A DNA stretch of 64,000 nucleotides. Origin: Clostridia bacterium. Lineage in GTDB: Bacteria > Bacillota > Clostridia > Oscillospirales > CAG-272. Under the pieces are notes generated by a model, which saw only the letters and a program-made list of their open reading frames with translations, was not told the origin of the DNA and did not search any database. Below are positions 15,366 to 25,468 of the stretch, in pieces. Each line of letters opens with the position of its first letter. The stretch's first letter is position 1. The stretch spans positions 1 to 64,000 of the forward strand of contig JAGALA010000015.1 of the NCBI GenBank assembly GCA_017625935.1, written 5' to 3'. A program made the position numbers and the translations under genes.

Positions 15366-17242
15366 TATTAACGTATCCGCTTTGCCTCCTTGCCTTACTC
15401 GGCATTCCGGCGATAATCATTATTTATATTATAAAGAGCCAATATACGGAGCAAACCGTCAGCACAACGTATATCTGGACGCTTAGCGAAAAATTCTTAA
15501 AGAGGAGAAATCCACTAAGCGGCCTTTCGGGCATTATTGCGCTGATTTTACAGCTCCTTATGATACTTTTAATCTCACTTGCGCTCATTATGCCTATTTT
15601 CACCTTGAAGGACAGGGCAAATGAGTACACCTTTATTCTTGACGCGTCAGCTTCTATGAATATGGAAAGCGCGGACGGCAAAACACGCTTTGAGCGCGGC
15701 AAGGAGGAGATTGATAAGCTCATTGAAAAAGCACCGAACGGCAGTGAATACACCTTGATTTACGCAGGTGGCGAAGCTTCGACCGTTTACGAGGGCTTAA
15801 AGAGCAAGGAAAATGCAAGAAAGCTTCTTTCCGACCTTGCCCCATCATACACAACAGCTGACATTACCGAGGCGACAGGTCTTGCACAAAAGAGATTTGA
15901 TGCGCGCCCCGGCACCTTAACCTACCTTGTTACCGATAAAACCTACCGTACACACCAAAACGTGACGATAGTGAACGTGTCGGGCAGTGAGGACAACTTT
16001 GGCATTACCGCCCTTGAATGTGAAATGAAATCAGAGGGTGCGGACAAGAATGCGCTTTACGTCAACGGTATATTAAACTCCTACAAGAAGGGGACAACCT
16101 TAAAGGTTGAAATTTTCGTTGACGGGGCAGAGACACCTGACGCAAGCGCGACCTTTGTTGTGCCGCTCGGCGCTGACTTCAAGTTTGAAATTCCGCCGAT
16201 TATGCTGAAAAAGCCAAGCTACGCAAGCGTTAAGGCTGTGATTTCAAATGCGGATTCATACGGTGCTGACAGCGAGGCTATCGTATATAACCTCAAAAAC
16301 GAAAAGCAGTACAAGACCATAATTGTCAGTGAAACACCGTTCTTCTTGCAGGCGGCTGTCGGCTCACTCGGCGATTACGACGTAACCACCGTTACCCCTT
16401 CAGAGTATGAAGAAAAGTACGCGGAAAATGACTACGGCTTATACATTTTCGATTCCTATACTCCCGCTAACCTTCCCGACAGCGGTGCGGTTTGGATGAT
16501 AAACTCCGATAGCAGCCTTGAAAATACGGGCTTCAGCTATCGCTCCGACGTGGTTTTGAACGAGCCTGTTGTGATGGAAAAATCAACCTCGTCACAAACC
16601 GCAGTAAGAAAGCTGCTTGACGGTCTTATCACAAAGGATATTTACTTAATTAAGTATTTAAGGTATAGCACCTACGGCGACTATATGACGCTTTATTCGT
16701 ATGATGGCGTGCCGCTTATTATGGCGGGCGAAAACCTATACGGAAACAGAACGGTTGTCTTTGCATTCGACCTTCACGACTCGAACCTGCCTGCAACGGG
16801 CGATTTTGTAAATCTTGTGGGCAACCTGCTTGATTATTCGTTCCCATCCGTGCTTGACGGTTCAAGCTATACAGCGGGTGACGAGATAATTATTAATACG
16901 GTTGCAAACAGCGAAAGCGTTAAGGTGACCGCGCCAAGCGGAAAGGTAAAATACCTTGACACGCAGAAAACAATGAATGAATACGTGCTTGATGAAATCG
17001 GCACGTACACAGTAGAGGTAGAGGCAGGCGGAAGCGTGCGCGAGCATAAGCTATTTGCCGAAGCACCGCGTGAGGAGCGCGTGCCTACTGTAATTGAACC
17101 GAATTTCTCCATAATAGGTACGCCGAGCGGCGACCGCCTTGATGGAGAGTTCAACCCCGCTATCATTATATTTATAGCTATAATGGTTATTTTTGCGGCA
17201 GATTGGATGGTGTATATGTATGAGAAGCGTCAACTTCGATAA
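15362..17242 (+). CDS. BatA-like membrane protein with VWA domain
   Basis: The 626-aa protein has the BatA N-terminal layout: a first membrane helix (about 4-24), a short cytoplasmic stretch, a second helix (about 57-82), then an extracytoplasmic VWA domain with MIDAS start LDASASMN near residue 94. A long beta-rich region follows, and a last helix lies at about 603-621. The C-terminal tail YEKRQLR is cytoplasmic. It overlaps the next gene by 23 nt. By analogy with Bat/MoxR systems it may form part of a cell-envelope complex powered by the ATPase. Its substrate is unknown. Confidence 0.82.
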   Translation: MILTYPLCLLALLGIPAIIIIYIIKSQYTEQTVSTTYIWTLSEKFLKRRNPLSGLSGIIALILQLLMILLISLALIMPIFTLKDRANEYTFILDASASMNMESADGKTRFERGKEEIDKLIEKAPNGSEYTLIYAGGEASTVYEGLKSKENARKLLSDLAPSYTTADITEATGLAQKRFDARPGTLTYLVTDKTYRTHQNVTIVNVSGSEDNFGITALECEMKSEGADKNALYVNGILNSYKKGTTLKVEIFVDGAETPDASATFVVPLGADFKFEIPPIMLKKPSYASVKAVISNADSYGADSEAIVYNLKNEKQYKTIIVSETPFFLQAAVGSLGDYDVTTVTPSEYEEKYAENDYGLYIFDSYTPANLPDSGAVWMINSDSSLENTGFSYRSDVVLNEPVVMEKSTSSQTAVRKLLDGLITKDIYLIKYLRYSTYGDYMTLYSYDGVPLIMAGENLYGNRTVVFAFDLHDSNLPATGDFVNLVGNLLDYSFPSVLDGSSYTAGDEIIINTVANSESVKVTAPSGKVKYLDTQKTMNEYVLDEIGTYTVEVEAGGSVREHKLFAEAPREERVPTVIEPNFSIIGTPSGDRLDGEFNPAIIIFIAIMVIFAADWMVYMYEKRQLR

Positions 17243-19904
17243 TCCGTATTTACTACTCCTTGCTATACCTCTTTTGCTCCTTGTTATAATTCCGTTTGTA
17301 ATTGCGATAAGGAAGGAAAACAGACAAAAGAGCGCAGTTGCTTCACTTATTTTGCATATTGTTATCGTTTGCCTCGTGACCTTAGCGGCGGCGGGCACAA
17401 AGGTAACAACCGTGCTTACCGAAACAACGGTTTACGTTGTGGCGGACGTATCGTATTCATCCGAGCGAGAGCTTGACCGCGTTGACGGCTACATTAAGGA
17501 AATGTCCGAGAATTTGCCGAAGAACACAAAGCTCGGCGTTGTATGCTTCGGCGGTGACTCCGTGCTTCTTTACGAGGCGGGAGAGGAGCCAAGGAGCGTA
17601 AAGGAAGCCGTGGTTGATAAGAGCGCAACCGATATAGCAAGTGCGCTTAAGGAAACCGCACTTCTTTATAAGGATGACGTAATCAAGAAAATGGTTTTGA
17701 TTTCGGACGGTAAATCAACTGACGAAAACAGCCGAGGCGCGCTTATCTCCGCTATGGAATCGCTTGAGCAGAAAAACATTTCACTTGATGCAATTTTTAT
17801 TGACAGTACAATTGAGGAAAATGAGCGCGAGGTTCAGGTTTCCGATATAGACGCAACACAAAAGACGTATCTTGATACGGACAGCGAGGCGAAGGTGCTC
17901 CTTCAGTCAAGCTACGAGGGACAGGTAAAGATGACGCTTTACGTTAAGGGTCCCGACAGCGAGGAATACGAAGCAAGGCCGTTTACGGTTGAGCGCGTAA
18001 CCTACGGCTACAATATGATAAGAATTCCGCTTGAAACGTCCGAATCAGGCGTATATAGCTACCGCGTGGAGATTTCCCCCGAGAGCGATATTTGCCCCGA
18101 GAACAACTCGTTTGTTTTCACGCAGGAAATAGACCCCGAAATTGATATTCTTTTAGTAACGGAAAAGCAGGACGATATTGACTCGCTCACCGCGCTTTAC
18201 GGCGAACGCGCAAACGTCAACGCGGTTTTGGTAAGACCCGGCAAGCCGCTTACCACCCTGCCTTATACGGTTGAGGAGCTTTCCGCTTACGACGAGATTA
18301 TCATTTCAAACGTCGATATAAGAGCACTACCTAACGTGACTTCGTTCTTATACGCGGTTGAAACCGTTGTTTCACAGCTCGGCAAGAATTTAACCACGAT
18401 GGGCAACCTTGAAATTCAGAATAAGGACGACAAAAATCTCGGCGCGCTTTCGGATATGTTAGCTGTAAGCTACGGCAACCAGAATAGCGACGTTAAGATG
18501 TACACGCTCGTGCTTGATACCTCACACAGTATGAACCAGGCATATAAGTTCAGGGCAATGAAGGAGGCGGCAAAGTCACTCCTTTCACTCCTTGCCGATG
18601 ACGATATGGTATGCGTTATCACCTTCTCGGGCAACGTTGAAACGCTTCAACCGCCTGTAAGAGTGGGGGATAAGAGAAATCAAATTTCAGAGCTTATTGA
18701 CAACTTAAAGCCCGAGCAGGGCACGTTCCTTGGAACAGCTATGGCGCGCGCTTGCACTATTATGCAATCTTACGACTACAAGGAAAAGCAGATTATGATT
18801 GTAACCGACGGTAAGACCAACGAGTACGACAAGAATCCGCTTCAGGTTGCACGTGAGCTTAGGGCATTCGGAATAGTTGCTTCAACGATTAATATTTCAA
18901 CACCCGATGAACAATCAATTGCAATACTTGAAAATATTGCAAAGACGGCGGGCGGAAATTATTTCTATCTTGAGGACGTTGACGAGGTAGAGGATTTAAT
19001 CTTTGCCGAGGTTGCCGACGAGGTGACAGAGGTGATGATTGAAAAGGATACACCTGTTCACATTGAGCAAATGAAGGATTCCTTGCTTACAGGCTTTAAG
19101 GGCGAGGACGACGACATTTTGGTTGTTCCAAACGTACAGGGCTACATTCAGACAAGTGCTAAGGTTGATGCAACCGTTGTTTTAAGCGTTGACTACGAAA
19201 AGGAAAGCGCAACGGTAAGAGTTCCGCTTTATGCTTGGCGTGAATACGGAAACGGACGTGTTGCAACTCTTGCGACAAATCCGTCTGGCGAGTGGATTCA
19301 GGGCTGGGATGACGAGTTTAAGACAGCTATCTTTGGAAATATGGTAAAATCCAACCTTCCCGTAAAGAAAATCGACTTCCCGTTTGAAATTACAACAGAG
19401 GATAAGGGCACAACGAGCCATATTACCGTTACTCCGTCAAGCTTGCGTGCCGACGGCGTGGTGACAATGGTTGTGACAATGCCAAACGGCGAGGTTAGCG
19501 AGCCAATCACACTTACGTTTGATACACAAAAATACTTTACCGAGCTTGATATTACCGAGCGCGGCACATACAAGCTTTCATTTAATTATTCATATGACGA
19601 AAATAGGGACGGTATAGATGCCACATTATATAAGACGGTATCGTACGAGCCCGAATACAATATGTTCGAGAGCTATTCGGCGTCCTCACTCCACTCATTT
19701 GTGAGCGGTGTTGTACGCGAGGAGAGCGGAATAATCATTGAAAGCGACGAGGATGACTTAGCAACCTACGAATACAGCTTTGTTATTCCTTTCATGATTG
19801 CATCGCTTGTTATTTTCGTTTGCGACGTTGCAATACGTGTAATTAAATTAAAGAAAAAAGCAAAGGACGGCGCACACGCCAAGAAAAGAGAGGGGGCAAG
19901 ATAA
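17220..19904 (+). CDS. Large membrane protein with two VWA domains
   Basis: This 894-aa protein starts at ATG 17220, inside the end of the previous gene. It has two N-terminal membrane helices (about 8-30 and 38-60). A first VWA domain has MIDAS DVSYSS and ISDGKST. A glutamine-amidotransferase-like linker follows from about DILLVTEKQDD. A second VWA domain has LDTSHSMN, ITFSGNV and VTDGKTNEY. Then come a beta-rich segment and a last helix before a basic tail (IKLKKKAKDG). Both MIDAS motifs keep DxSxS, so both may bind metal. It resembles the large BatB/BatA-like partner next to DUF58 genes. The protein probably faces outward with a short cytoplasmic tail. Confidence 0.82.
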   Translation: MRSVNFDNPYLLLLAIPLLLLVIIPFVIAIRKENRQKSAVASLILHIVIVCLVTLAAAGTKVTTVLTETTVYVVADVSYSSERELDRVDGYIKEMSENLPKNTKLGVVCFGGDSVLLYEAGEEPRSVKEAVVDKSATDIASALKETALLYKDDVIKKMVLISDGKSTDENSRGALISAMESLEQKNISLDAIFIDSTIEENEREVQVSDIDATQKTYLDTDSEAKVLLQSSYEGQVKMTLYVKGPDSEEYEARPFTVERVTYGYNMIRIPLETSESGVYSYRVEISPESDICPENNSFVFTQEIDPEIDILLVTEKQDDIDSLTALYGERANVNAVLVRPGKPLTTLPYTVEELSAYDEIIISNVDIRALPNVTSFLYAVETVVSQLGKNLTTMGNLEIQNKDDKNLGALSDMLAVSYGNQNSDVKMYTLVLDTSHSMNQAYKFRAMKEAAKSLLSLLADDDMVCVITFSGNVETLQPPVRVGDKRNQISELIDNLKPEQGTFLGTAMARACTIMQSYDYKEKQIMIVTDGKTNEYDKNPLQVARELRAFGIVASTINISTPDEQSIAILENIAKTAGGNYFYLEDVDEVEDLIFAEVADEVTEVMIEKDTPVHIEQMKDSLLTGFKGEDDDILVVPNVQGYIQTSAKVDATVVLSVDYEKESATVRVPLYAWREYGNGRVATLATNPSGEWIQGWDDEFKTAIFGNMVKSNLPVKKIDFPFEITTEDKGTTSHITVTPSSLRADGVVTMVVTMPNGEVSEPITLTFDTQKYFTELDITERGTYKLSFNYSYDENRDGIDATLYKTVSYEPEYNMFESYSASSLHSFVSGVVREESGIIIESDEDDLATYEYSFVIPFMIASLVIFVCDVAIRVIKLKKKAKDGAHAKKREGAR

Positions 19905-19905
19905 A

Positions 19906-21531
19906 ATGAAAAACGTAAAAAGAATTTTATCACTTATTTTAGCTCTTGCCTTTATCTTGTCCTTGAGTGCGTGCGGTATATTCAAGCCGCCTGTTAATAC
20001 GGACACAAATTCCGACACGTCAGGTGGCGACACAAATACCGACACCCCGGGAACGGGTGATGTTGAGCTTAGCGAGGACGCGTTTACCGTTTCCCTTCGC
20101 TACCACGGCACGCCGTATATACCGACAGAGGAAATCACCGTTTTTTGGACGGGAGAAAAGAACATTGCATCGGCTAAGATAAATTCCAAGGGAATTGCGG
20201 GTGTTGAGGGTCTTGACGGCGACTATCGCGTTACGCTTTCAAATTTGCCCGCGCGCTTGGCGTACAACCCGAATATTTATACTGCCACGAATGATGAAAG
20301 AAATATCGTAATCGATATTTACGATATTCAAAGGACAACGGGCAAGGGCACGGGAATTTATCAGTGCATTGAAATTACAAAAACCGCGGTTTATGAGGTG
20401 GAGCTGACGAGCCCCGAGCACATAGTTTACTATGAATTCCATCCAACCACACCCGGAAATTACACAATCGAGAGCTGGATGGACACAACGGCTGAAAAGT
20501 ACAACCCCTACTGCGAGACATACACAGGCACGTTTGCGGCAAAGTGGTTTGACAAAACCGTTGACGGCGGCGGCAGTGAGGGAATTTACACCAAAAACTT
20601 CCTAAACGGTATCAATCTTTCACAGGATATGATAGGAAACGTCCTAACGTACGGCGTCAGGGTTGATGCAAAGAACCAGGATAACTACCCTGTAAAGGTT
20701 GTCTTTGCAATACAGGTTGACGGCGGCTTTGGAGATAGCGGTGCCTTTGCAGAGTACGATATGTACGTAAAGCAGGAGTCGGCAGAAACCTATCTTGCGG
20801 GCAAAATTGAGTACGATAAGACAAAATATGAGCTTGTCGGCCCCGAGAAGCCGCTTGAGGGCAGAGTTGACGCTTATATCTTTGACGAAACGATGTATAA
20901 GCTTTGGAAAAAGGAGGACGGAGGCGACAACTTCTACCACCTTTATAACGAGGAGGAGTACCCCGAAACGGGCGGCTACGGTCCTATTTTGTACGCTTAT
21001 ATTTCAACTGCACCGAGATTTATTGACAGAGCATTCACGTTTATCGAGCAGGAGTCAAAGCCACTCTCAATCAAGTTTCCCGACGGCACAAGGATAAATT
21101 ACAAGCACTTTATCGAGGGCTACACAGCGCTCGCAACGCGTAACGAGGCACAGTATAACGGCGGCAGCTACTACTGCGATGAGTACTGTCCGTGTCATTT
21201 GGGTCAGGATTACGGTCTTGCCTGCACGAGCGACTGTCCCGACGAGTTTTGCCGAAACAACTGCCGTCATATAAAGGCGGAGAACATCGGCTTTGAGGGA
21301 ATTCAGTCCTATGCAAACAGCGACGGCTTAGTTGCGGTGACACAGGAGATAAAGGACTTCCTTTATCAGTTCAGCGTAAACCAAAGATACTTTGCCGACG
21401 GTGAGGGCTGGGTTGAAACAACAGGCTTTGTAATGTGGGACGAAAACGGAGTAGCCCACAAATGCACAATAGACTCAAACGATGCATCTCAATGGCTCTA
21501 TGCGTGTGCATATTATAAGGAAATAAAATAA
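19906..21531 (+). CDS. Lipoprotein at the end of the MoxR/VWA operon
   Basis: The 541-aa product has a type II signal peptide with lipobox LSAC (Cys 23), then a Ser/Thr/Asp linker (about 31-55) and a beta-rich body without a domain I can name. Near residues 420-455 there is a compact Cys cluster (YYCDEYCPCHLG, TSDCPDEFCRNNCRH) with nine cysteines and histidine, which suggests a metal or disulfide knot. Only 1 nt separates it from the VWA gene, so it belongs to the operon and is a candidate extracellular client or partner of the VWA proteins. The function is unknown. Confidence 0.75.
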   Translation: MKNVKRILSLILALAFILSLSACGIFKPPVNTDTNSDTSGGDTNTDTPGTGDVELSEDAFTVSLRYHGTPYIPTEEITVFWTGEKNIASAKINSKGIAGVEGLDGDYRVTLSNLPARLAYNPNIYTATNDERNIVIDIYDIQRTTGKGTGIYQCIEITKTAVYEVELTSPEHIVYYEFHPTTPGNYTIESWMDTTAEKYNPYCETYTGTFAAKWFDKTVDGGGSEGIYTKNFLNGINLSQDMIGNVLTYGVRVDAKNQDNYPVKVVFAIQVDGGFGDSGAFAEYDMYVKQESAETYLAGKIEYDKTKYELVGPEKPLEGRVDAYIFDETMYKLWKKEDGGDNFYHLYNEEEYPETGGYGPILYAYISTAPRFIDRAFTFIEQESKPLSIKFPDGTRINYKHFIEGYTALATRNEAQYNGGSYYCDEYCPCHLGQDYGLACTSDCPDEFCRNNCRHIKAENIGFEGIQSYANSDGLVAVTQEIKDFLYQFSVNQRYFADGEGWVETTGFVMWDENGVAHKCTIDSNDASQWLYACAYYKEIK

Positions 21532-21560
21532 TTTAATTTGCAAAATTTTTAATTTGTCTT

Positions 21561-21580
21561 AAGCGGGCGATTGCCCGCTT
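21561..21580 (+). other. Intercistronic hairpin
   Basis: AAGCGGGC-GATT-GCCCGCTT is a perfect 8-bp hairpin without a T run. It lies between the operon's last lipoprotein and the next large lipoprotein, so it may stabilise or process the mRNA rather than end it. Confidence 0.5.
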
Positions 21581-21604
21581 GGGCAAAATATTAAGGAGAG
21601 AAAA

Positions 21605-24600
21605 ATGAAAAGAAGAATAGCTTTAGCTATGGCACTTGTTTTCACGCTTGCTATTGTATTCGTGCTTGCGTCCTGCGGTGGTGATGAGGGCTGTAAAAAT
21701 CATACATACAGCACCGAATATACAACCGACGCATACGGACACTGGTACGTTTCAACCTGTGGCTGTGAGGGCGAGGTTGCCAACTACGGCGCGCATAAGG
21801 ATGAGGACAAAAACGGCAAATGCGACGTTTGCGAGTACGTGATTTGTGCTCACACATTTGCAAACGAGTGGTCAAGTGACGAAAACGGACACTACTACGC
21901 TTCGACCTGCGAATGCGCACCTCAAAAATCAAACGAATCAGCTCACGTTGATGAAAACAAGGACGGCGTTTGTGACGTTTGTAAGTACGTTGTTTGCTCA
22001 CACGAGTACGCAACCGAATGGTCAAGTGACGAAACAAACCACTGGAAAGCACCTGTGTGCGGCTGCGAAATTGATTCAAAGAGCTTCGGCGCACACGTCG
22101 ACTCAAACAAGGACGGTAACTGTGACACCTGCGCTTACGTTGTTTGCGCTCACACCTACGAGAGTGAGTGGTCAAGCGACGGAGCATACCACTGGTACGA
22201 AGCAACCTGCGGCTGTGACGTTGTTAAGGACAAGAAAGAGCACGAGGCGGGTGAGGATGAAACAGTCTGCGGTACCTGCGGTGCAAATATTTGCAAGCAT
22301 ACCTACGAGGATACCCTTTCATATGACGATACCTACCACTGGTACGCATCAAGCTGCGGCTGTGACGTTGTCAAGGACAAGGCAGAGCATACCTGGTCAA
22401 GCGCGTGGGAAAAGGACGGCACAGGACACTGGCACAAGACAGAGTGCGGCTGTGATGTTATAAGCTCAGTCGAGGAGCACTTTGACAGCGACGATGAGGA
22501 CTCACGCTGTGACAAGTGCGGTCAGATCGACTTTGCGTCCCTCATTGGCAATATTGACGAATATGTTGGCGAGGAAAGAAACCAAATAGACAGTAAGGTT
22601 GACGAAAAGGATCCGATTTACGATAACAAAATTTCAACCTCTCAGTCAATCAAGATTTACGACGATTATATTTTAGTGTTAGATGGCTTTGGTAACAAAA
22701 AGTACATCTCATACTGCGGAGAGAACAACTCTATTCCGTTCGTTGTTAACGTGGATTCGGGCAATTTGGCACAAAGAGAGCTTGACTATGACGATTCAAG
22801 TCTTTTAAGCTTCTACGGCGTTTGCGAGATTGCAGCAGGCACTTCCCTCGAGGAATATTTGATTTCGCTTTACAATCTCGGCGTAAGTGAAAACGCAAGC
22901 AGCTTTAACTACCTTTGCGATGAGGAAAATTCCAAATATTCATTCTCATACTTCTACGATGCAGGCTACGTATATGCAGACGTTGTAGTTGAGTTTACCC
23001 TTGACGAAGAGAGAATGGGCGTTACCTCACTCACACTTGACGAAAAAAGATATGACCACGATACATACGTGATGGGCGAAACTAACGTAGTTACGTATAC
23101 TGTAAAGCAGACGATAACTCAAGGCTTTGGCGACCCAATGGATTCAACTGATGCGAAAAATCCATACGCTGCAAGCAAATACTTGTTTAGCGAGCTTATT
23201 CTCTTTATTGCGGAGAAAAAATTTGACGGCACGTACGCTCCTACAAGCGAGCAAATTACCGAGGGCTGCACAGTAATTATTGCGCCTGAATACGCAAACG
23301 GCTTGCGCCTTATGCTCGGTACTAACCAAGCACACTATGCAGAGTTCAACCGCTACACCGTTGAATCAAACGGACTTGAGGCGGGCTGGACAAACTACCC
23401 AATCTTTATGTACGCAACAAAGGGCGGCACGTACGAGGTTACGGTTTCTAACGAGCTTACCTCAATTTCATTTACAGTTGTTGCAGAATATAAGGCACCT
23501 ACAACGCTCAGACCTGCCGTTGTGGTTGACGACGAAAAGGTAAGAGTGAAGGAATACTCAATTTATAGCGGTCTTGAATTTGTTGTCGGCGTTTTGGCAA
23601 ACTCCGCAGCTGAAAGCCCGTTTGTAAATATGCCTACCGTATCAAAGGGTGACGCTTCAAAGATTACCTTCACTAAGGACGGTGAAAACTGGATTGCCGT
23701 TGCTTCCGAGGCGGGTGAATACGAGCTTACATTCGTTTCCGCGCTTGACGAAAGCATAACCGCAACACTCCCACTTACAGTTCTTGAAATTCCGACAGCA
23801 GCTGATATCTTAAACGGCTACTATGAGCTTTCAGAAAACGATATGTCAATGATAGGTAGCATTAAGTTCACACCTGTCGAGGCAGGCGCATCAAGCGGTA
23901 CAGCTGTTCTTAAGATCACAATCCCCGGCAACCCAATGCTCGGCATGCCTGATGAGGTATGGGAGGCGACCGTTTCATACGCATATGAAAACGGCGGAAT
24001 CGTTCTTTCGGGCACAGAGGGTGACGACGTTTCACAGTTCGCACTTAAAATCAGCGACAGATACGTTCTTACTCTTGTAAGAACTCCTTACCCCGAAATG
24101 CCTGATTATATCGAGGAATACGAGTTCTTTGCAACCGAAGAGATTATCATAAAAGACCCAACCGAAAATCCGTTCACAATGAACGTTGTGGAAACATATC
24201 AATATCACGAGAGCAATGCGTTTATCTTCGTTGCGGGCGAGGCAGGCAAGTACGTATTTAACGTTCCTGCGGGCTACGGCTTGAAGGTAAATTCATCCGA
24301 AAAGGTTCACTATCTCAATAATGTAAGCGGCTTTGAGTTCTCACTTGACTTGAAGGAGCGTCAGGAGGTAACGTTTATTCCTATGGCGGCTAAAGTCGGC
24401 GAGGTTACAATGTACTTCCACATTGAAAAGGAAACAGTATTGACTGACGCAAACGGCCTTGGCGGCACATATACCTTCGTGGCACTTTCTCAGTTTGAAT
24501 TGACGTTCACTCCAAGTGCATCGGGCGCTACAAGCGGTGTTCTTACAGTTAAGGATCCTATCAACATCAACAGATCCGGCAGCTTCTCCTACACAATCGT

Positions 24601-25360
24601 AGACGGTGACTACGTCTTTAGCGAGGATGCGGGCGTGTTCATCACAAAGGACGTAATCGGCAGCTGGTCCTTCCAAAACGCAAGCTTGAGTAAGCCCTAT
24701 CAGTTCTCAGGTCCAACCTCATACGTTGAGCCAACCGTGCAAGAAATTCCGTATAACGGCTACAAGGACGAAAACAAGCTCGGCGGCATCTACACAGTTA
24801 CCGCCCTCGGAAATGAATATAAGCTTATCATCGTTCCTTCAGCTGACGGCGGCGACGGCAACGGTATGCTTCAAATATACAACCCCGCAAGCGGAAAGTA
24901 TAGCGAGCCATATAGCTACTTGGAAATATGCAACGAATACTTCTTTGATGATGCAAGTGTTGCAATATACAGAGAAAATGACAAATGGCTTATAAAAGCA
25001 GAAGGTCTTAACGGTGTTGAATTTGCTGATGCGACAGTTGAGGTAAAACCGCAAAGTAACGTGCTTGTAATCGGTTCAAATACAATCAAGCTTACCCCTG
25101 TGGACATAGCTAACGGCGGTAAGGAATTCACAATAACACCAAGCGCGAAGGGCGAATTTACCTTTGATGGCGACGTTGATGTTTATGTTAGATATGGCGA
25201 CAATCTCGTGAAAGTATCCGGCAAGATTGTTGTTGAAAAGGGTGTAACATATACGGTTGTTATCACTACAAACGGTCCTGCGGGTGCATATTTACTCAAT
25301 GTCAACTTCATTCAGTACACAGGCGGTGGAATGGGCGAATTACCTGACGATGAGCTTTAA
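21605..25360 (+). CDS. 1251-aa Cys-rich repeat lipoprotein
   Basis: A signal peptide with lipobox LASC (Cys 24) is followed by six repeats over about residues 30-310. Each begins H-[TE]-[YWF] and has a form like EWSSD-x4-HW-x4-CGC; several are joined by AHxDxNKDGxCDxC segments. Conserved Cys, His and Asp suggest metal-stabilised mini-domains or calcium-binding DxNKDG loops, but this is inference. The remaining 900 residues are beta-rich with Ig-like or jelly-roll-like repeats (segments such as KITFTKDGENWIAVASEAGE) and no recognised catalytic motif. The acidic composition fits a surface-exposed adhesin or glycan-binding protein. AAGGAGAG precedes the ATG. It may be co-transcribed with the upstream operon, only 73 nt away. 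Confidence 0.78.
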   Translation: MKRRIALAMALVFTLAIVFVLASCGGDEGCKNHTYSTEYTTDAYGHWYVSTCGCEGEVANYGAHKDEDKNGKCDVCEYVICAHTFANEWSSDENGHYYASTCECAPQKSNESAHVDENKDGVCDVCKYVVCSHEYATEWSSDETNHWKAPVCGCEIDSKSFGAHVDSNKDGNCDTCAYVVCAHTYESEWSSDGAYHWYEATCGCDVVKDKKEHEAGEDETVCGTCGANICKHTYEDTLSYDDTYHWYASSCGCDVVKDKAEHTWSSAWEKDGTGHWHKTECGCDVISSVEEHFDSDDEDSRCDKCGQIDFASLIGNIDEYVGEERNQIDSKVDEKDPIYDNKISTSQSIKIYDDYILVLDGFGNKKYISYCGENNSIPFVVNVDSGNLAQRELDYDDSSLLSFYGVCEIAAGTSLEEYLISLYNLGVSENASSFNYLCDEENSKYSFSYFYDAGYVYADVVVEFTLDEERMGVTSLTLDEKRYDHDTYVMGETNVVTYTVKQTITQGFGDPMDSTDAKNPYAASKYLFSELILFIAEKKFDGTYAPTSEQITEGCTVIIAPEYANGLRLMLGTNQAHYAEFNRYTVESNGLEAGWTNYPIFMYATKGGTYEVTVSNELTSISFTVVAEYKAPTTLRPAVVVDDEKVRVKEYSIYSGLEFVVGVLANSAAESPFVNMPTVSKGDASKITFTKDGENWIAVASEAGEYELTFVSALDESITATLPLTVLEIPTAADILNGYYELSENDMSMIGSIKFTPVEAGASSGTAVLKITIPGNPMLGMPDEVWEATVSYAYENGGIVLSGTEGDDVSQFALKISDRYVLTLVRTPYPEMPDYIEEYEFFATEEIIIKDPTENPFTMNVVETYQYHESNAFIFVAGEAGKYVFNVPAGYGLKVNSSEKVHYLNNVSGFEFSLDLKERQEVTFIPMAAKVGEVTMYFHIEKETVLTDANGLGGTYTFVALSQFELTFTPSASGATSGVLTVKDPININRSGSFSYTIVDGDYVFSEDAGVFITKDVIGSWSFQNASLSKPYQFSGPTSYVEPTVQEIPYNGYKDENKLGGIYTVTALGNEYKLIIVPSADGGDGNGMLQIYNPASGKYSEPYSYLEICNEYFFDDASVAIYRENDKWLIKAEGLNGVEFADATVEVKPQSNVLVIGSNTIKLTPVDIANGGKEFTITPSAKGEFTFDGDVDVYVRYGDNLVKVSGKIVVEKGVTYTVVITTNGPAGAYLLNVNFIQYTGGGMGELPDDEL

Positions 25361-25386
25361 TTTAATAAATTAACATTTTATTAGCA

Positions 25387-25424
25387 AAGAACCGATTGAC
25401 GCGTTTGCGTCAATCGGTTCTTTT
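25387..25424 (+). terminator. Terminator of the 1251-aa lipoprotein gene
   Basis: AAGAACCGATTGACGC pairs perfectly with GCGTCAATCGGTTCTT around GTTT, followed by T. The stem is long and strong. Confidence 0.92.
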
Positions 25425-25426
25425 GT

Positions 25427-25457
25427 AAAAAAGCCATCGGCAAACCGATGGCTTTTT
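25427..25457 (-). terminator. Terminator of the two-component operon
   Basis: AAAAAGCCATCGG pairs with CCGATGGCTTTTT around CAAA. Placed 12 nt after the histidine kinase stop on the minus strand, with T runs in that direction. Confidence 0.9.
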
Positions 25458-25468
25458 ATATGTGTTAA

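Noticed and set aside
21651..22205. Long open frames on the minus strand and in other plus frames across the Cys-rich lipoprotein (also 21846-22463)
   Set aside because: They are shadows of the repeated Cys/His-rich coding sequence, without ribosome sites or plausible proteins.
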